DNA of 35,148 nucleotides. Origin: Alphaproteobacteria bacterium (GTDB lineage Bacteria > Pseudomonadota > Alphaproteobacteria > 16-39-46 > JABJFC01). The notes under the pieces were generated by a model that searched no databases, had not been told where the DNA came from, and saw only the letters and a program-made list of their open reading frames with translations. The first letter of the stretch is position 1. The number at the start of each line of letters is the position of its first letter. This document shows positions 6,488 to 17,600 of the stretch, one piece after another. The stretch covers positions 1-35,148 of the forward strand of contig JABJFC010000058.1 in assembly GCA_018662925.1 (NCBI GenBank), given 5' to 3'. The translations under genes were made by a program, and so were the position numbers.

Positions 6488-9400
6488 AAAAGAATCCCCC
6501 CTCACTTTTTGTCTCATTTGCGAAACATCTCTAGGACTTGTTTGTGCAAAAAAAATCTTACACAGTGGACATAAAATATCTGCTGTCGTTTCACAAAGAA
6601 AAACTGTTGTGAAATGGGCTAAAGCAACCGAAATTCCCATATTATCAAATCTTCCAGAACTGCAACAACAGTACAAAGAGAAGTCCTTTAATTATATTTT
6701 AAGCATTGTAAACAACTCATTGCTAACCAATGACACTCTGAAGCTTGCAGAAAGGACTATTAATTTTCATGATGCTCCCTTACCCAAATATGCCGGAATC
6801 AACTCAGCCGCATGGGCTATTTTTAATGGAGAAAAAGAGCATGGAGTAACGTGGCATTTTGTTAACTCTAAAATAGATGCAGGCGATATTCTTGTACAAG
6901 AAACAATTCCTATTGAAAAAAATGACACCGCTCAAACTCTGCACCTTAAATGTTATAAGCTTGCAGCGGAAACTTTCGATGTATTATTGCAGAAAATCAG
7001 TAGAAACCAGCTGCATTCCCTAAAGCAAGATCTAAACAAGAGAACCTATTACGGGCGACATAAAAAACCTGCAACTTGCGGAATTATAAATTTTCAGCTT
7101 TCTAGCCATGAACTTTGGCAACAAGCCAAATCTTTTTTATACTGTGATTATCAAAATACATTTTGCTCATTGAAAGTAATGATAGGCAGTCATTTTTTTA
7201 GTTGTTCTGCAATTCCTGTTAGCTCCATTCTTGAAACAAAAGTTGCTCCAGGGAGAATTACTCTAGTTGAAGAAAATTCCCTACAGGTAAGTACTTCCGA
7301 TGGAGACCTTAAGCTCTCCAACTTCAAAACCTTAGACAATAGGCAACTGAACTTAGAAAATCTCCTTGCTACAAATAACTTATCTTTGGGGAAGAAGCTA
7401 AGAATTGTCACAAAAGACGATTTGAGTGAATTGCATTCATTTTATGAAGAAGAATCTAAAAATGAAGGATTTTGGATTAATGAACTTTCTACAGCAAAAC
7501 AAATTTCTTCTACAAATGTATCCAATCAAGAAAAAAACAAAGAGACCTTGACAGAAGATTGCTGGAAAATTGATCCAGACATATCAAGAAGCTTGCTAGC
7601 TCTGCTAAAAGAAACAGAAGCTGAAGACTTGCATTTTAAACTCTTTGCTCTGTTTATTTGGAAACTGTACGATTCTCCCTTAACCTTTGGATTTCCCTAT
7701 TATAGAAAAGATACTGCTCCAAATTTTAAGGGCCTTTTTTCAGAATTATTACCTCTTAACCTCCCAAAAAATCCGCCTATGTGCCTAAAAAAGGGCTACC
7801 AGGATATTAGTGAAGCTTTAAACACTCTGAAAGGAAGTGGGACATTTATTTCAGATTTACTAACTCGATATCCTAATTTATCTCCTCCTGTTTCTCACTC
7901 AATGATTTTAAATATCGCCAAGGAAGAAACAGTCTCTATAAAAAAGCATGGCCTTCTTATTGCCAATTTTAAAAAAAACCACATCACTTTAATGTGCTCA
8001 AATAAGAGCCTGCACCCGCACTTTAATTGGAAAAAATTCCATGTTTTTTTGAAAGAGATAGAAACAGCTCTCGTCAATCTAGATCAAAAACAATCCAAGG
8101 AAGATGCTCCTTTACCAACAAAGGAAGCAATCTATCCCAACGCCTTATGGAATAATACTCAAATAAATCATAATTCCCCTCTTTTACTACATCAATATTT
8201 TGAAAAACAAGCTCGAAAACACCCTGATCGTATTGCTATCGTTTTCAAAGACAAACATCTCTCATACCACTACCTAAACCAACAAGCTGATGCTCTTGCC
8301 TACTCTCTAAAAGAACAAGGAGTGGAATCTGAATCTTTTGTTGGGGTTCTCATGGATCGTAGCGTTGAGCTTGTTATTTCTCTTCTTGCTATTTTTAAAG
8401 CTGGAAGTGTTTATATGCCCTTTGAATCAAGCACACCTTTGGAAAGAATTAAAAGGGCGATATCCCAACTAAATTGCAAATTTTTACTCACAAATTCTCA
8501 ATTTCCAAGACTTACAGAAAAAACCATTTTTCTTGATAAAGTAAATTGGAGTGGGAATGATGCATTTTCCCTTTTTCATCCCATAGAAAAGAATCTATCT
8601 GCCCTCGCTTACATTATTCATACCTCTGGCTCAACTGGTACGCCTAAAGCCGCAGGCAACACTCATACGGGAATAGAAAACAGACTGCTGTGGATGAAAA
8701 AGCAATACACTATAGATCAAGCAACTATCATCCTACACAAGACACCAATTTCTTTTGATGTTTCTCTATGGGAACTCCTGCTCCCACTAATATGTGGATC
8801 AAAGCTAATTCTAGCACCTCCCCAAGCAGAAAAAGATCCAGAAAAACTCTGTGCACTAATGAAGAAAAATCATGTGACATTGTGCCATTTTGTTCCTTCC
8901 CTTTTATCTATATTTCAAAGGGACTCCCTCTTACAAAAGTGCACCTCTCTACGCCATGTCATTTGTAGTGGAGAATCCCTGTCCACAAAAAACGTAGAAA
9001 TATTTCACCAACAAAGCACTGCAAAACTCCACAACTTATATGGCCCAACAGAAGCCTCTATTGATGTAAGTCACTGGACTACACATCCTCCCAATCAATC
9101 ACAGTGCTCTGTCCCTATAGGGCGCCCTATCAGCAATACGAAAATTTATATTTTAAATAAAAATCTAGAGCAAATTCCCATTAGCTCTATTGGTGAAATA
9201 TATATTACAGGAGATGGACTCGCACGAGGGTATATCAATCAACCGGATCTTACGGCAGATAAATTCATTGCGAACCCTTTTGCTACCCAAGAGGATATCT
9301 GTACTTCTCAAAACCTCCGCCTCTATAAAACAGGGGACCTAGGAAAATATCTAGAAAACGGTAATATCGACTTCTGTGGCAGGGCAGATCAACAAATTAA

Positions 9401-12400
9401 AATTAGAGGATACAGGGTTGAGCTTGAAGAAATTGAATATAATCTTTTGTCATCTCCCTTAGTATGTGATGCAGTTGTCATTGCCCGTAAAGAAAGCAAA
9501 GAGCTTGTCGCCTACATTTCTATAGAGAAAAAAATCCTAAAATCATTGAATACCCCTTTGAATGCTTCTGATTCTACTCTTCTAATAGACCCTGCCCTAA
9601 ACGAAATATCTCAAACTCTTCGAGAATATTTGAGGGAAAAACTTCCCGATTACATGATCCCTCATCATATTGTTTTTTTAGAAAACTTTCCTCTCACCTC
9701 CAGTGGAAAAATCAACCGAAAAGAGCTCCCTGCTCCAAATAATACAAACCGTTCTATTAATCAAAATTACGCCCCTCCACGCAACAAAATTGAAAAAGAC
9801 CTTGTCCTAATTTGGCAAGAAATTTTAAATATCCATCCAATAGGCATTTATGACAATTTTATTAGTGCCGGCGGAGACTCCATCAGCAGCATTCAAATCT
9901 CTTCAAAGGCAAAAACTAAAAACTTTCATTTCAGTCCACGCCTTGTTCTTGAACACCAAAATATTGCCGAACTTTCTCAGTATGTCACACAAAAAGAAAC
10001 GACTCATACACAAAAGGCAACAACCTTCAGAAAAAAGAATTATGCTCTAACACCACTTCAATCAGGACTTCTTTTCAGGGAACTCTACAATAAAAGTATC
10101 AGCGGAGAATATATTGTCCAAACTGTTATCGAACTCCAAGGTAAAATAAATTTAGAGATTATCCAAATTGCCTGGCAAGAAGTGATCCAAGCCCATGACA
10201 TCTTGAGAATGGCTTTTGTTTGGGAAAACATGGGCATCCCCCTTCAATACACCTTAGATGGAGTTTTGTTTTCTTGTAAGTCTGAAGATTGGTCTAAATA
10301 TTCGAAAGAAACTATAGAGTCAAAACTAACATCTTTTCTAGAAAAGGATAGAAAAGCTCCTTTTGATCTTTCGGCTCCCCCATTATTCAGGCTAAGCCTA
10401 ATGACTTTACCAAATGAAACCTTCTACCTTATGTGGAGTTACCATCACATTATTCTTGATGGCTGGAGCAGCCGATTAATTCTAAATGATTTTTTTCATG
10501 TATACTGTGCCCTTATCAAAAACAAAAAGGCCCCTCTAAAAACATATTCTTATAAAACCTACCTACAGTGCCATGAAAAACAAAGAAAAGATAAAGCGCT
10601 GGATTTTTGGACAAAAAACTTACACTGTATAGAGGAACCATCCCTGTTGGTTCCCCCTCAAAAAAATTCAAAAGAACTGCACCAAAAGCGTTTACGTTCT
10701 TCTTTTTCTCAAAATTTCTGGAGGGAAGTGAAAAGATACTCTCAATCAAATAACTATACAATCAACACCCTAATACAAGCCTCAATCGGACTTGTCCTAT
10801 CCCAACTAATAAGTAAAAAAACATTATCTTACGGAATCACTATTTCTGGACGATCTGTTGATTTAGAGAACATAGACCACATACCAGGACTACTCATTAA
10901 CACCCTTCCACTTTCCATAGAAATCAAGAAATATCACTGCATCAAAGAGTATCTTGACTCCCTGCAAAAACAAACCCTCTCTATCAATGAACATTCATTT
11001 GTTTCTCTTGCAGAAATTCAAAAAATTGCACTCCCTAATGGTGATCCTCTTTTTGATACAATTCTCGTATTTGAAAATTACCCTTCATCCAGCCATAGTG
11101 AAACTAAAAAGGGTGAACTCTCTGTTAAGTCCATAGATAGCCATGAACAAAATGAATTTCCTCTAACTTTTGTCTTTTTCCCGGGGAAAACCCCCTGTCT
11201 TGAGCTCAGTTATAAATCTCCTCTTTTCACACAAAAAGAAATAGAACGTATTGCCGAGCTTTTTCGGGAAACACTAAAAAATCTGATCCAGCTTCATCCA
11301 TCTTCTCTTCTTCAAAAAATTTCTAGTTGTCCTAAGCAAGAGAAAGAAACGTTACTAACCAAGTGGAACCATTATGTTCCTCTTGTGGAGAAGAATTTTC
11401 TACTCCCCCATGAACTTTTTGAACAACAGGCAAGGAGTCTTCCCCACCGTATTGCTCTTATTTGCAAAAAACAACATATTACATATTATGAACTAAATCA
11501 GCGTGCCAATCGATTAGCATCTCATCTAAGAAAGCAAGGAATTGGACCCGAAGTTTGTGTGGCAGTTTCCCTAGAAAGGGATATAGATCTCGTTACCACT
11601 ATCCTCTCTATTTTAAAAACTGGAGGCACCTACCTTCCTTTGGATTTTTCTCTTCCTGAAAAGCGTCTTAATTTTATGATTAAAGATAGCGGTGCTCACC
11701 ACCTAATAACTCAAAATTTTTCCTCGAAAAAAATTTCCACTTCCGCAGGAAAACATATAGATCTGCAATCTATAGACCTTTCCAACGCCCCCGAATGCAA
11801 TTTAAAGTCAGAAATAAATTCCCATCACAAAGCACTTGCATATACTATCTATACATCTGGTAGCACAGGGCAGCCTAAAGGTGTTGGACTAACATATAAG
11901 AATCTTTCCTCCCTTTTATGCTCAGACAAACTAAAGATTTTAGATGTTACAAAAAACACAAGATCTATTTGGGTTTCATCATTGCTATTCGACGCATCTA
12001 TCTGGGAGCTCTTTGCTGCCTTATCAAGCGGAGGAACTCTTGTAATACCTCAAAACTCTCAGAACCTCGTCGCCGATGAACTTCTTGATAGTTTGAAGAA
12101 AGAACAAATTTCTTACCTGCCCATACCTGCCTCACTCCTCAGCTCAATCCCTCTAGATTTTTCTAATCAGATTAAAACTGCCGTTGTCTTTGGTGACGTT
12201 CCAAACAGAAGTGCTCTGGAAAAATGGTCTGGAAAATCTAAAATATTTAATGGATATGGCCCAACAGAAAATACAATTGCCTCTACGCTTTTTCTGTGCA
12301 CATCCCCCCTCTCCTCACCTCTTCCAATAGGCACCCCCATTAGTAATAGTAATATCTATGTTTTAGATGAAGCCCTACACCCCACCCCTATGGGAATCAT

Positions 12401-14603
12401 TGGAGAAATCTATATTGCAGGAGATGGTCTAGCTCGAGGATATATTAATCAACCTGCCCTTACAGCAGAAAAATTTATTGCCAACCCTTTTGCAACCAAA
12501 GAAAATGCAAAGCAATTACAAAATCTTCGCCTCTATAAAACAGGAGATCTAGGAAAATATAACCCTGATGGCAATATTGTTTTTTGCAACAGAGTAGATC
12601 ATCAAGTGAAAATTCGAGGATATCGAGTTGAACTTAGGGAAATTGAGCATAAGATTTCTAGCTCCCATTTAGTGCAAAATTCTGTTGTGTTAGTGGATAA
12701 AACAGCAAAAAACAATAAGCTGGTCGCCTATATTGAATTAACCGCAGAGGCTTTGAAAAACCTAGAGTTTCCAAGTTCTTCTTCCTCTATTTTATCTGGA
12801 TCAAAGATTGATCAGCTGAAAGATGTTTTTTCGTCAGATTTAAAAAATTCTTTGCCTAGTTATATGATCCCCTCTATCTTTGTCTTTTTAGAAAATTTTC
12901 CACTTACCTCTAATGGCAAGATCAATAGAAAAGCCCTCTCTATCCCAAACACATCCACACCCTCTTCAGAAAGCGCTTATGCCTCTCCTTGCAATGGAAC
13001 AGAAAAAAAACTCTGCCTTATTTGGCAAGAAGTTCTGGGGCTTGAAAAAATTGGAGTTCACGATAATTTCTTCGCCCTTGGAGGTGATTCTATTAGCAGT
13101 ATTCAAATCTCTTCAAAGGCAAAACAAATCGGACTCTCAATCACTGTGAGAGAGCTGTTTCAAAGCCCAACAATTTCCCAACTTGCAAAGGGAGGGAAGC
13201 TAGGTGCCTCTGAACAAGTGAACTTTATAGACAGAGAAGAAATTCCCTTCCCAGTAACCCCCATTCAAAAACGTTTTTTTGAAGAAAAATCAAATATGCT
13301 GCATACGTATACCCAGGACATAGTCTTTTGCAGCAAAAAACCTCTCACTATTTCAAGTATAAAAAAAATCCTAGAAGAACTTCAAAAGAAGCACAGGGTA
13401 TTTTCATTACGTTACACCTGTAGTTCCAAAAAGATTCCACATTGGACCCAATACTATACAAAAAAACAAAACATTCTTTTGCAAGAATTCGATTTATCTA
13501 GTGCCCCCACAGAGACAGTCGAAGAAAAAATTTCAGAAATACGACAAAATGCAAAAGCGCTAATTAATATTATAGATGGCCCGCTGTTTGTTCTATGCCA
13601 TCTTAAAAAAAATGGAAAAAGTGATCTGCTACTTATAGCTCATCACCTTATTATAGATGCTGTATCTTGGAAAATTCTCCTTGAAGATTTTGAGTGTGCT
13701 TATAGGCTAATTTCAGAAAACAACTCCTACAATTTTATGAATAAAACACATTCATTTCAATACTGGCAAAAATCTTTAGAAAGTTATGAAAAAAATATCA
13801 CTATCAAAGAAAAAGATTACTGGAAATCCTTAGAAGAAAAGATGGTTATATGCAAACCAGAAAAAGACTTAAAAACAGGTTATGTGACTGAAAAACTGAC
13901 AACTTCTACAACAATAAAACTACTTCGAGAATCCCACAAAAAATACAACACAAGCATTAATGATCTTTTGCTGACAGCCCTTTCTTGCTCTTTATCCAAG
14001 TGGGGAAAAGCAACTTCTATGGTTGTGGAGTTAGAGGGGCACGGAAGGGAAGAGGTCGAAAAAGGAATTGACCTATCGCACACTATAGGTTGGTTTACCA
14101 GCCTATATCCCTTTGATGTAAAAACAAACCAATTTGATAGCCTAGAAAACAAACTACTCATAATAAAAAAACGGAGGGAGAAAATTCCACTAAATGGAGC
14201 AGGGTATGGTATTTACAGATTAGGCATTTCAACCCCTCAACCTCAATCACAAATTTTATTTAATTATTTGGGACAATGGACAAAGCAAGACCAAAACAGT
14301 CACCGTATATTCCATTTTTCAAAAAGTGATGATATTGCAATGTTATATAATTCACATCAAGTCGCATTTCGCCATAAGATTATCATCAATGCCGTAAGCA
14401 TAGAGAACCAATTTCATGTTCATATAGCTTACAATCCAGATACATATGCAAAACATGACATCAAAAAATTGGAGAGATTGTTTCTAGATAATGTAGAAAA
14501 AATCATCGAGCATTGCTGTAAACATACAGTTCTTAAAAAAACAAACTCTATAAGCAACAAAAATAGAAAAAATGCTATAGCACAAATACTTAAAAAGGGT
14601 TAG
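6480..14603 (+). CDS. NRPS gene 2: formyltransferase-½C-A(Ser)-T-C-A-T-E
   Basis: A bimodular synthetase of 2707 residues. Residues 4 to about 315 form a formyltransferase of the Fmt/ArnA fold with the catalytic set N95, H97 (NFHDAPLP) and D133 (KIDAGDI). About 325-540 is the C-terminal lobe of a condensation domain without HHxxxDG. A2 (568-1080) has YGPTE and Lys1077; its code DVWHISLIDK means Ser. T2 carries Ser1134. C3 starts near 1188 with HHIILDG (His1322-1323). A3 (1644-2150) has code DAWLVFGIAK. T3 carries Ser2204. E3 starts near 2257 with an intact HHLIIDA (2388-2394), EGHGRE, GWFTSLYP, NGAGYG and FNYLGQW. The start is a TTG overlapping gene 1 by 8 bp, with no clear ribosome-binding site, so expression is probably coupled to gene 1. 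Domains F-½C-A-T can start a formylated chain, as LgrA does in linear gramicidin. Confidence 0.93.
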   Translation: MPKKESPLTFCLICETSLGLVCAKKILHSGHKISAVVSQRKTVVKWAKATEIPILSNLPELQQQYKEKSFNYILSIVNNSLLTNDTLKLAERTINFHDAPLPKYAGINSAAWAIFNGEKEHGVTWHFVNSKIDAGDILVQETIPIEKNDTAQTLHLKCYKLAAETFDVLLQKISRNQLHSLKQDLNKRTYYGRHKKPATCGIINFQLSSHELWQQAKSFLYCDYQNTFCSLKVMIGSHFFSCSAIPVSSILETKVAPGRITLVEENSLQVSTSDGDLKLSNFKTLDNRQLNLENLLATNNLSLGKKLRIVTKDDLSELHSFYEEESKNEGFWINELSTAKQISSTNVSNQEKNKETLTEDCWKIDPDISRSLLALLKETEAEDLHFKLFALFIWKLYDSPLTFGFPYYRKDTAPNFKGLFSELLPLNLPKNPPMCLKKGYQDISEALNTLKGSGTFISDLLTRYPNLSPPVSHSMILNIAKEETVSIKKHGLLIANFKKNHITLMCSNKSLHPHFNWKKFHVFLKEIETALVNLDQKQSKEDAPLPTKEAIYPNALWNNTQINHNSPLLLHQYFEKQARKHPDRIAIVFKDKHLSYHYLNQQADALAYSLKEQGVESESFVGVLMDRSVELVISLLAIFKAGSVYMPFESSTPLERIKRAISQLNCKFLLTNSQFPRLTEKTIFLDKVNWSGNDAFSLFHPIEKNLSALAYIIHTSGSTGTPKAAGNTHTGIENRLLWMKKQYTIDQATIILHKTPISFDVSLWELLLPLICGSKLILAPPQAEKDPEKLCALMKKNHVTLCHFVPSLLSIFQRDSLLQKCTSLRHVICSGESLSTKNVEIFHQQSTAKLHNLYGPTEASIDVSHWTTHPPNQSQCSVPIGRPISNTKIYILNKNLEQIPISSIGEIYITGDGLARGYINQPDLTADKFIANPFATQEDICTSQNLRLYKTGDLGKYLENGNIDFCGRADQQIKIRGYRVELEEIEYNLLSSPLVCDAVVIARKESKELVAYISIEKKILKSLNTPLNASDSTLLIDPALNEISQTLREYLREKLPDYMIPHHIVFLENFPLTSSGKINRKELPAPNNTNRSINQNYAPPRNKIEKDLVLIWQEILNIHPIGIYDNFISAGGDSISSIQISSKAKTKNFHFSPRLVLEHQNIAELSQYVTQKETTHTQKATTFRKKNYALTPLQSGLLFRELYNKSISGEYIVQTVIELQGKINLEIIQIAWQEVIQAHDILRMAFVWENMGIPLQYTLDGVLFSCKSEDWSKYSKETIESKLTSFLEKDRKAPFDLSAPPLFRLSLMTLPNETFYLMWSYHHIILDGWSSRLILNDFFHVYCALIKNKKAPLKTYSYKTYLQCHEKQRKDKALDFWTKNLHCIEEPSLLVPPQKNSKELHQKRLRSSFSQNFWREVKRYSQSNNYTINTLIQASIGLVLSQLISKKTLSYGITISGRSVDLENIDHIPGLLINTLPLSIEIKKYHCIKEYLDSLQKQTLSINEHSFVSLAEIQKIALPNGDPLFDTILVFENYPSSSHSETKKGELSVKSIDSHEQNEFPLTFVFFPGKTPCLELSYKSPLFTQKEIERIAELFRETLKNLIQLHPSSLLQKISSCPKQEKETLLTKWNHYVPLVEKNFLLPHELFEQQARSLPHRIALICKKQHITYYELNQRANRLASHLRKQGIGPEVCVAVSLERDIDLVTTILSILKTGGTYLPLDFSLPEKRLNFMIKDSGAHHLITQNFSSKKISTSAGKHIDLQSIDLSNAPECNLKSEINSHHKALAYTIYTSGSTGQPKGVGLTYKNLSSLLCSDKLKILDVTKNTRSIWVSSLLFDASIWELFAALSSGGTLVIPQNSQNLVADELLDSLKKEQISYLPIPASLLSSIPLDFSNQIKTAVVFGDVPNRSALEKWSGKSKIFNGYGPTENTIASTLFLCTSPLSSPLPIGTPISNSNIYVLDEALHPTPMGIIGEIYIAGDGLARGYINQPALTAEKFIANPFATKENAKQLQNLRLYKTGDLGKYNPDGNIVFCNRVDHQVKIRGYRVELREIEHKISSSHLVQNSVVLVDKTAKNNKLVAYIELTAEALKNLEFPSSSSSILSGSKIDQLKDVFSSDLKNSLPSYMIPSIFVFLENFPLTSNGKINRKALSIPNTSTPSSESAYASPCNGTEKKLCLIWQEVLGLEKIGVHDNFFALGGDSISSIQISSKAKQIGLSITVRELFQSPTISQLAKGGKLGASEQVNFIDREEIPFPVTPIQKRFFEEKSNMLHTYTQDIVFCSKKPLTISSIKKILEELQKKHRVFSLRYTCSSKKIPHWTQYYTKKQNILLQEFDLSSAPTETVEEKISEIRQNAKALINIIDGPLFVLCHLKKNGKSDLLLIAHHLIIDAVSWKILLEDFECAYRLISENNSYNFMNKTHSFQYWQKSLESYEKNITIKEKDYWKSLEEKMVICKPEKDLKTGYVTEKLTTSTTIKLLRESHKKYNTSINDLLLTALSCSLSKWGKATSMVVELEGHGREEVEKGIDLSHTIGWFTSLYPFDVKTNQFDSLENKLLIIKKRREKIPLNGAGYGIYRLGISTPQPQSQILFNYLGQWTKQDQNSHRIFHFSKSDDIAMLYNSHQVAFRHKIIINAVSIENQFHVHIAYNPDTYAKHDIKKLERLFLDNVEKIIEHCCKHTVLKKTNSISNKNRKNAIAQILKKG
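6489..7430 (+). other. N-terminal formyltransferase domain fused to the NRPS
   Basis: Folate-dependent formyltransferases use an N-x-H pair and a downstream Asp. All three are present (N95, H97, D133), in the blocks NFHDAPLPKYAG and GVTWHFVNSKIDAGDILVQ. The AP(L)PKYAGINSAAWA form is the NRPS-associated subgroup rather than tRNA formyltransferase. In LgrA such a domain formylates the first aminoacyl-carrier before elongation. Here the likely substrate is seryl-T2, but an upstream N-methylated unit cannot be excluded. Confidence 0.8.
7450..8120 (+). other. Half condensation domain (C-lobe only)
   Basis: The stretch from EGFWINELS through FALFIWKLYDSPLTFGFPYYRK and LFSELLPLNL follows the order of the C-terminal lobe of condensation domains (FWxxxL, ...TxxGxPxxxR, ...NTLPL). 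The N-terminal lobe with HHxxxDG is missing, and the formyltransferase occupies its place. It should not form peptide bonds and probably serves as a structural bridge to A2. Confidence 0.55.
8181..10000 (+). other. Module 2 (A2-T2), serine
   Basis: The code DVWHISLIDK differs at one position from the classical serine code DVWHLSLIDK. FDVSLWELL (D760), CHFVPS and LYGPTEASID give the residues. Core motif A3 reads HTSGSTGTPK with His in place of the usual Tyr. The carrier motif is GGDSI (Ser1134), a form usual before epimerases, but a C domain follows instead. Confidence 0.8.
10041..14500 (+). other. Module 3 (C3-A3-T3-E3), D-configured residue of unknown identity
   Basis: C3 (ALTPLQSGLLF, HHIILDGWS), A3 (FDASIWELF, code DAWLVFGIAK), T3 (ALGGDSI, Ser2204) and an intact E3 follow in order. 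The code starts like Phe/Leu/Val activators (DAW) but position 301 is Phe, which I do not recognise. A hydrophobic side chain is likely. All epimerase motifs are present, so this residue should be passed on in the D form to C4 at the start of gene 3. Confidence 0.75.
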
Positions 14604-14612
14604 AAATGCCCT

Positions 14613-17600
14613 ATGTCTGATATTGAAACTTTATCCATATTATCCCCGCTTCAAGAAGGCTTGCTTTTTAGAGAGCTATACACAAAAGGGGCTGGAGGAG
14701 AGTATATTGTCCAAACTGTTATACACCTCCACGGTAAAATCGACTCAGAAGCTGTACAAATAGCATGGGAAAAAATCACACAAGCCCATGATATTTTGAG
14801 AACTGGCTTTGTCTGGGAGAATGTAGACCACCCCATTCAATATACATTAAACAAATCTGATCTTTTTTTTAGCACTGAGGACTGGTCTAAACTCTCCGAA
14901 AAATCCATTGGTTCAAACTTATCCTCATTTTTAGAACAAGATCGAAGCACCCCCTTCAATCTCTCCTCTCCTCCACTTTTTAGGGTAAAATTCCTCAAGC
15001 TCCCGAAGAATTCTTATTATATTGTATGGACTTGCCACCATATCCTCCTTGATGGCTGGAGCAGTCGACTGATTCTAAATGATTTTTTTAGTGCGTACTG
15101 TGCCACTTTAGAGAAAAAACAACCTAACTTAGCCGTAGACTCTTACACAAGTTATCTCCAATGGATTGAAAAACAAGACAAGGATTGTGCTCGTGATTTT
15201 TGGGTGAAAAACCTACAAAATATAGAAGAACCATCTTTGCTAAAGCTTTCCCAGGCAACAGAAAAAAAGACAAGCCAAAGAAATTTTATCTCTCCCCTTC
15301 CCGAAACGCTTTGGGAAAACGTTCAAAAATATGCCCAGTTAAACAACTACACAATTAATACTCTCGTACAGGCAACCATAGGACTCGTTCTTTCTCAATT
15401 AATGAACAAAAGAAATATTTCCTATGGAGTGACAATTTCTGGACGTTCTATTGATTTGAAAAATGTTCAGAACATCCCTGGTTTATTAATCAATACACTC
15501 CCACTTTCTATAGGAATAGATAGAACGCGCTCAGTAAGAACGTACCTTGACTCTCTCCAACTGCAAACACTTTCTATTAACGAGCATTCTTCTATCTCTC
15601 TTGCAGAAGTTCAAAAAAACTCCTTTCCTGGCGAAAAGGCTCTTTTCGATACAATTCTCGTATTTGAAAATTATCCCTCAAGTAACCACAGTCAATTTGA
15701 AAACTATGGATTTTCCATTAAATCTATAGACATATATGAAAAAAATGAATTCCCCCTTACCTTTGTTTTCTTTCCAGGACAGTCCCCTTATCTAGAGCTA
15801 AACTACCAAACCTCCCTCTTCTTAATAAATGAGATAGAGCGGATATCTGAACTTTTTCAAGAAACACTCAAAAATCTAATCAGCGTCCCTCCATCTTTAC
15901 TTCTACAGGAAGTCTCTAGCTTCTCTGATAAGGAAAAAGAAAAAATACTTTCTACGTGGAATAATTTTAAGATTGTTCCTCAAAAAGAAGATCTATTGAT
16001 CCACCAAATTTTCGAACAACAAGCAGAAAAAAAACCTGACCGTGTTGCCCTATTGCATGAAGGTCAACATGTTACATATGCCCAACTGAACCAGCGAGCC
16101 TACCAACTAGCTCACTATTTAAAAGAAAAAGGTGTAGGCCCAGAAACTTTTGTTGCTGTTGGTTTAGAAAGGGGCATACCTCTTATTACATCTATTTTGG
16201 CTATCTTAAAAACAGGAGGAGCTTACGTTCCCTTAGATTTATCCTTACCAAAAGAACGTCTCAAGTTCATTCTCAATGATAGCAATGCATGCTGCTTAAT
16301 TACGGAAAAAAAATACTCTGAATATCTTCTTGATTTCTCGGGAACATGCATAGATTTTCTGTCCATTCCTTTTTCTTCTCTCCCCAATAAAAACTTACCG
16401 GACGAAGTTCATTTAGACAGTAGCATCTATCTTACCTATACGTCGGGTACTACTGGAACCCCTAAAGGGATCATTAATTCTCAAAGAGGGCTTCTAAATC
16501 GATTTCTTTGGTCCCTTTCATACTACAATATAAATCAAACAGAAATTTTTTTGCAAAATGCCTCCATAGGTTTTGATATTTCATATTGGGAACTTGTCTT
16601 GCCACTACTTGTGGGATCAAAGCTTGTGATCCCCACAGATAAAAAGGCTAAAGACCCCCTACATCTTTATCAGTTGCTGATAAAAGAAAAAGTGACACTC
16701 TCTCACTTTGTTCCCTCGTTACTCAGTCAGCTTCTAGAATTTTCAAAAAAAAATACGCAACATCGATTTTTAAGAAAACTCATATGTGGAGGAGAAGTAG
16801 TCCCAAAGGAAGACCTTAACCAATTTTTAACTCTCTTCCCTCAAGCCCATTTTCATCATGCTTATGGACCAACGGAAGCTGCCATAAGCGTTACATACTG
16901 GGACATAAAGAAAGGGCCCTACTTAGAACCAAAACTTCCCATTGGACGCCCTATTAATAAGACAAAAATCTATATTTTAAATGAAGCCCTGAACCCTGTT
17001 CCCATTGGAATTATTGGAGATATTTATATCGCAGGCGATGGGCTTGCTCGAGGATATATTAATCAGCCTGACCTCACAGCGGACAAGTATATTGCAAACC
17101 CCTTTGCAACTCAAGAAGATGTAAATAATTTCCAAAATCTTCGCCTCTACAAAACAGGAGACTTAGGAAAATATCTTTCAGATGGAAATATCGATTTCTG
17201 TGGCAGAATAGATAGCCAAGTTAAAATTAGAGGATACAGAATTGAGCTTGGTGAAATTGAGCATGCACTTTCTGCTTCTTCTCTAGTGCATCAAGCAATC
17301 ATTTTGGCTCATAAAGAGGCGAAACACCAGGAACTCATCGCATATCTTCTATTAACACCCCAAACTCTAGAAAAATTCTCTTTTCCAGAAAATGCGTCCT
17401 TCTCTGTTCTCACTAGTCCTTCCATCGGAAAAATCACAAAAGTCCTTCGCCTAGAATTAGAAAAATCTCTTCCCGACTATATGATTCCTGCTCATTTCAT
17501 TTTCTTGAATGAATTTCCAATAAATTCTAACGGAAAGATTGACCGGAAAAGACTCCCCACTCCTGATAAATCAAGACGCACTCTAGAGCAAAACTATGTA

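Noticed and set aside
7450-8120. Luciferase-like monooxygenase or other tailoring domain between formyltransferase and A2
   Set aside because: No such motifs are found. FWxxxL and the LPLNL block fit a condensation C-lobe.
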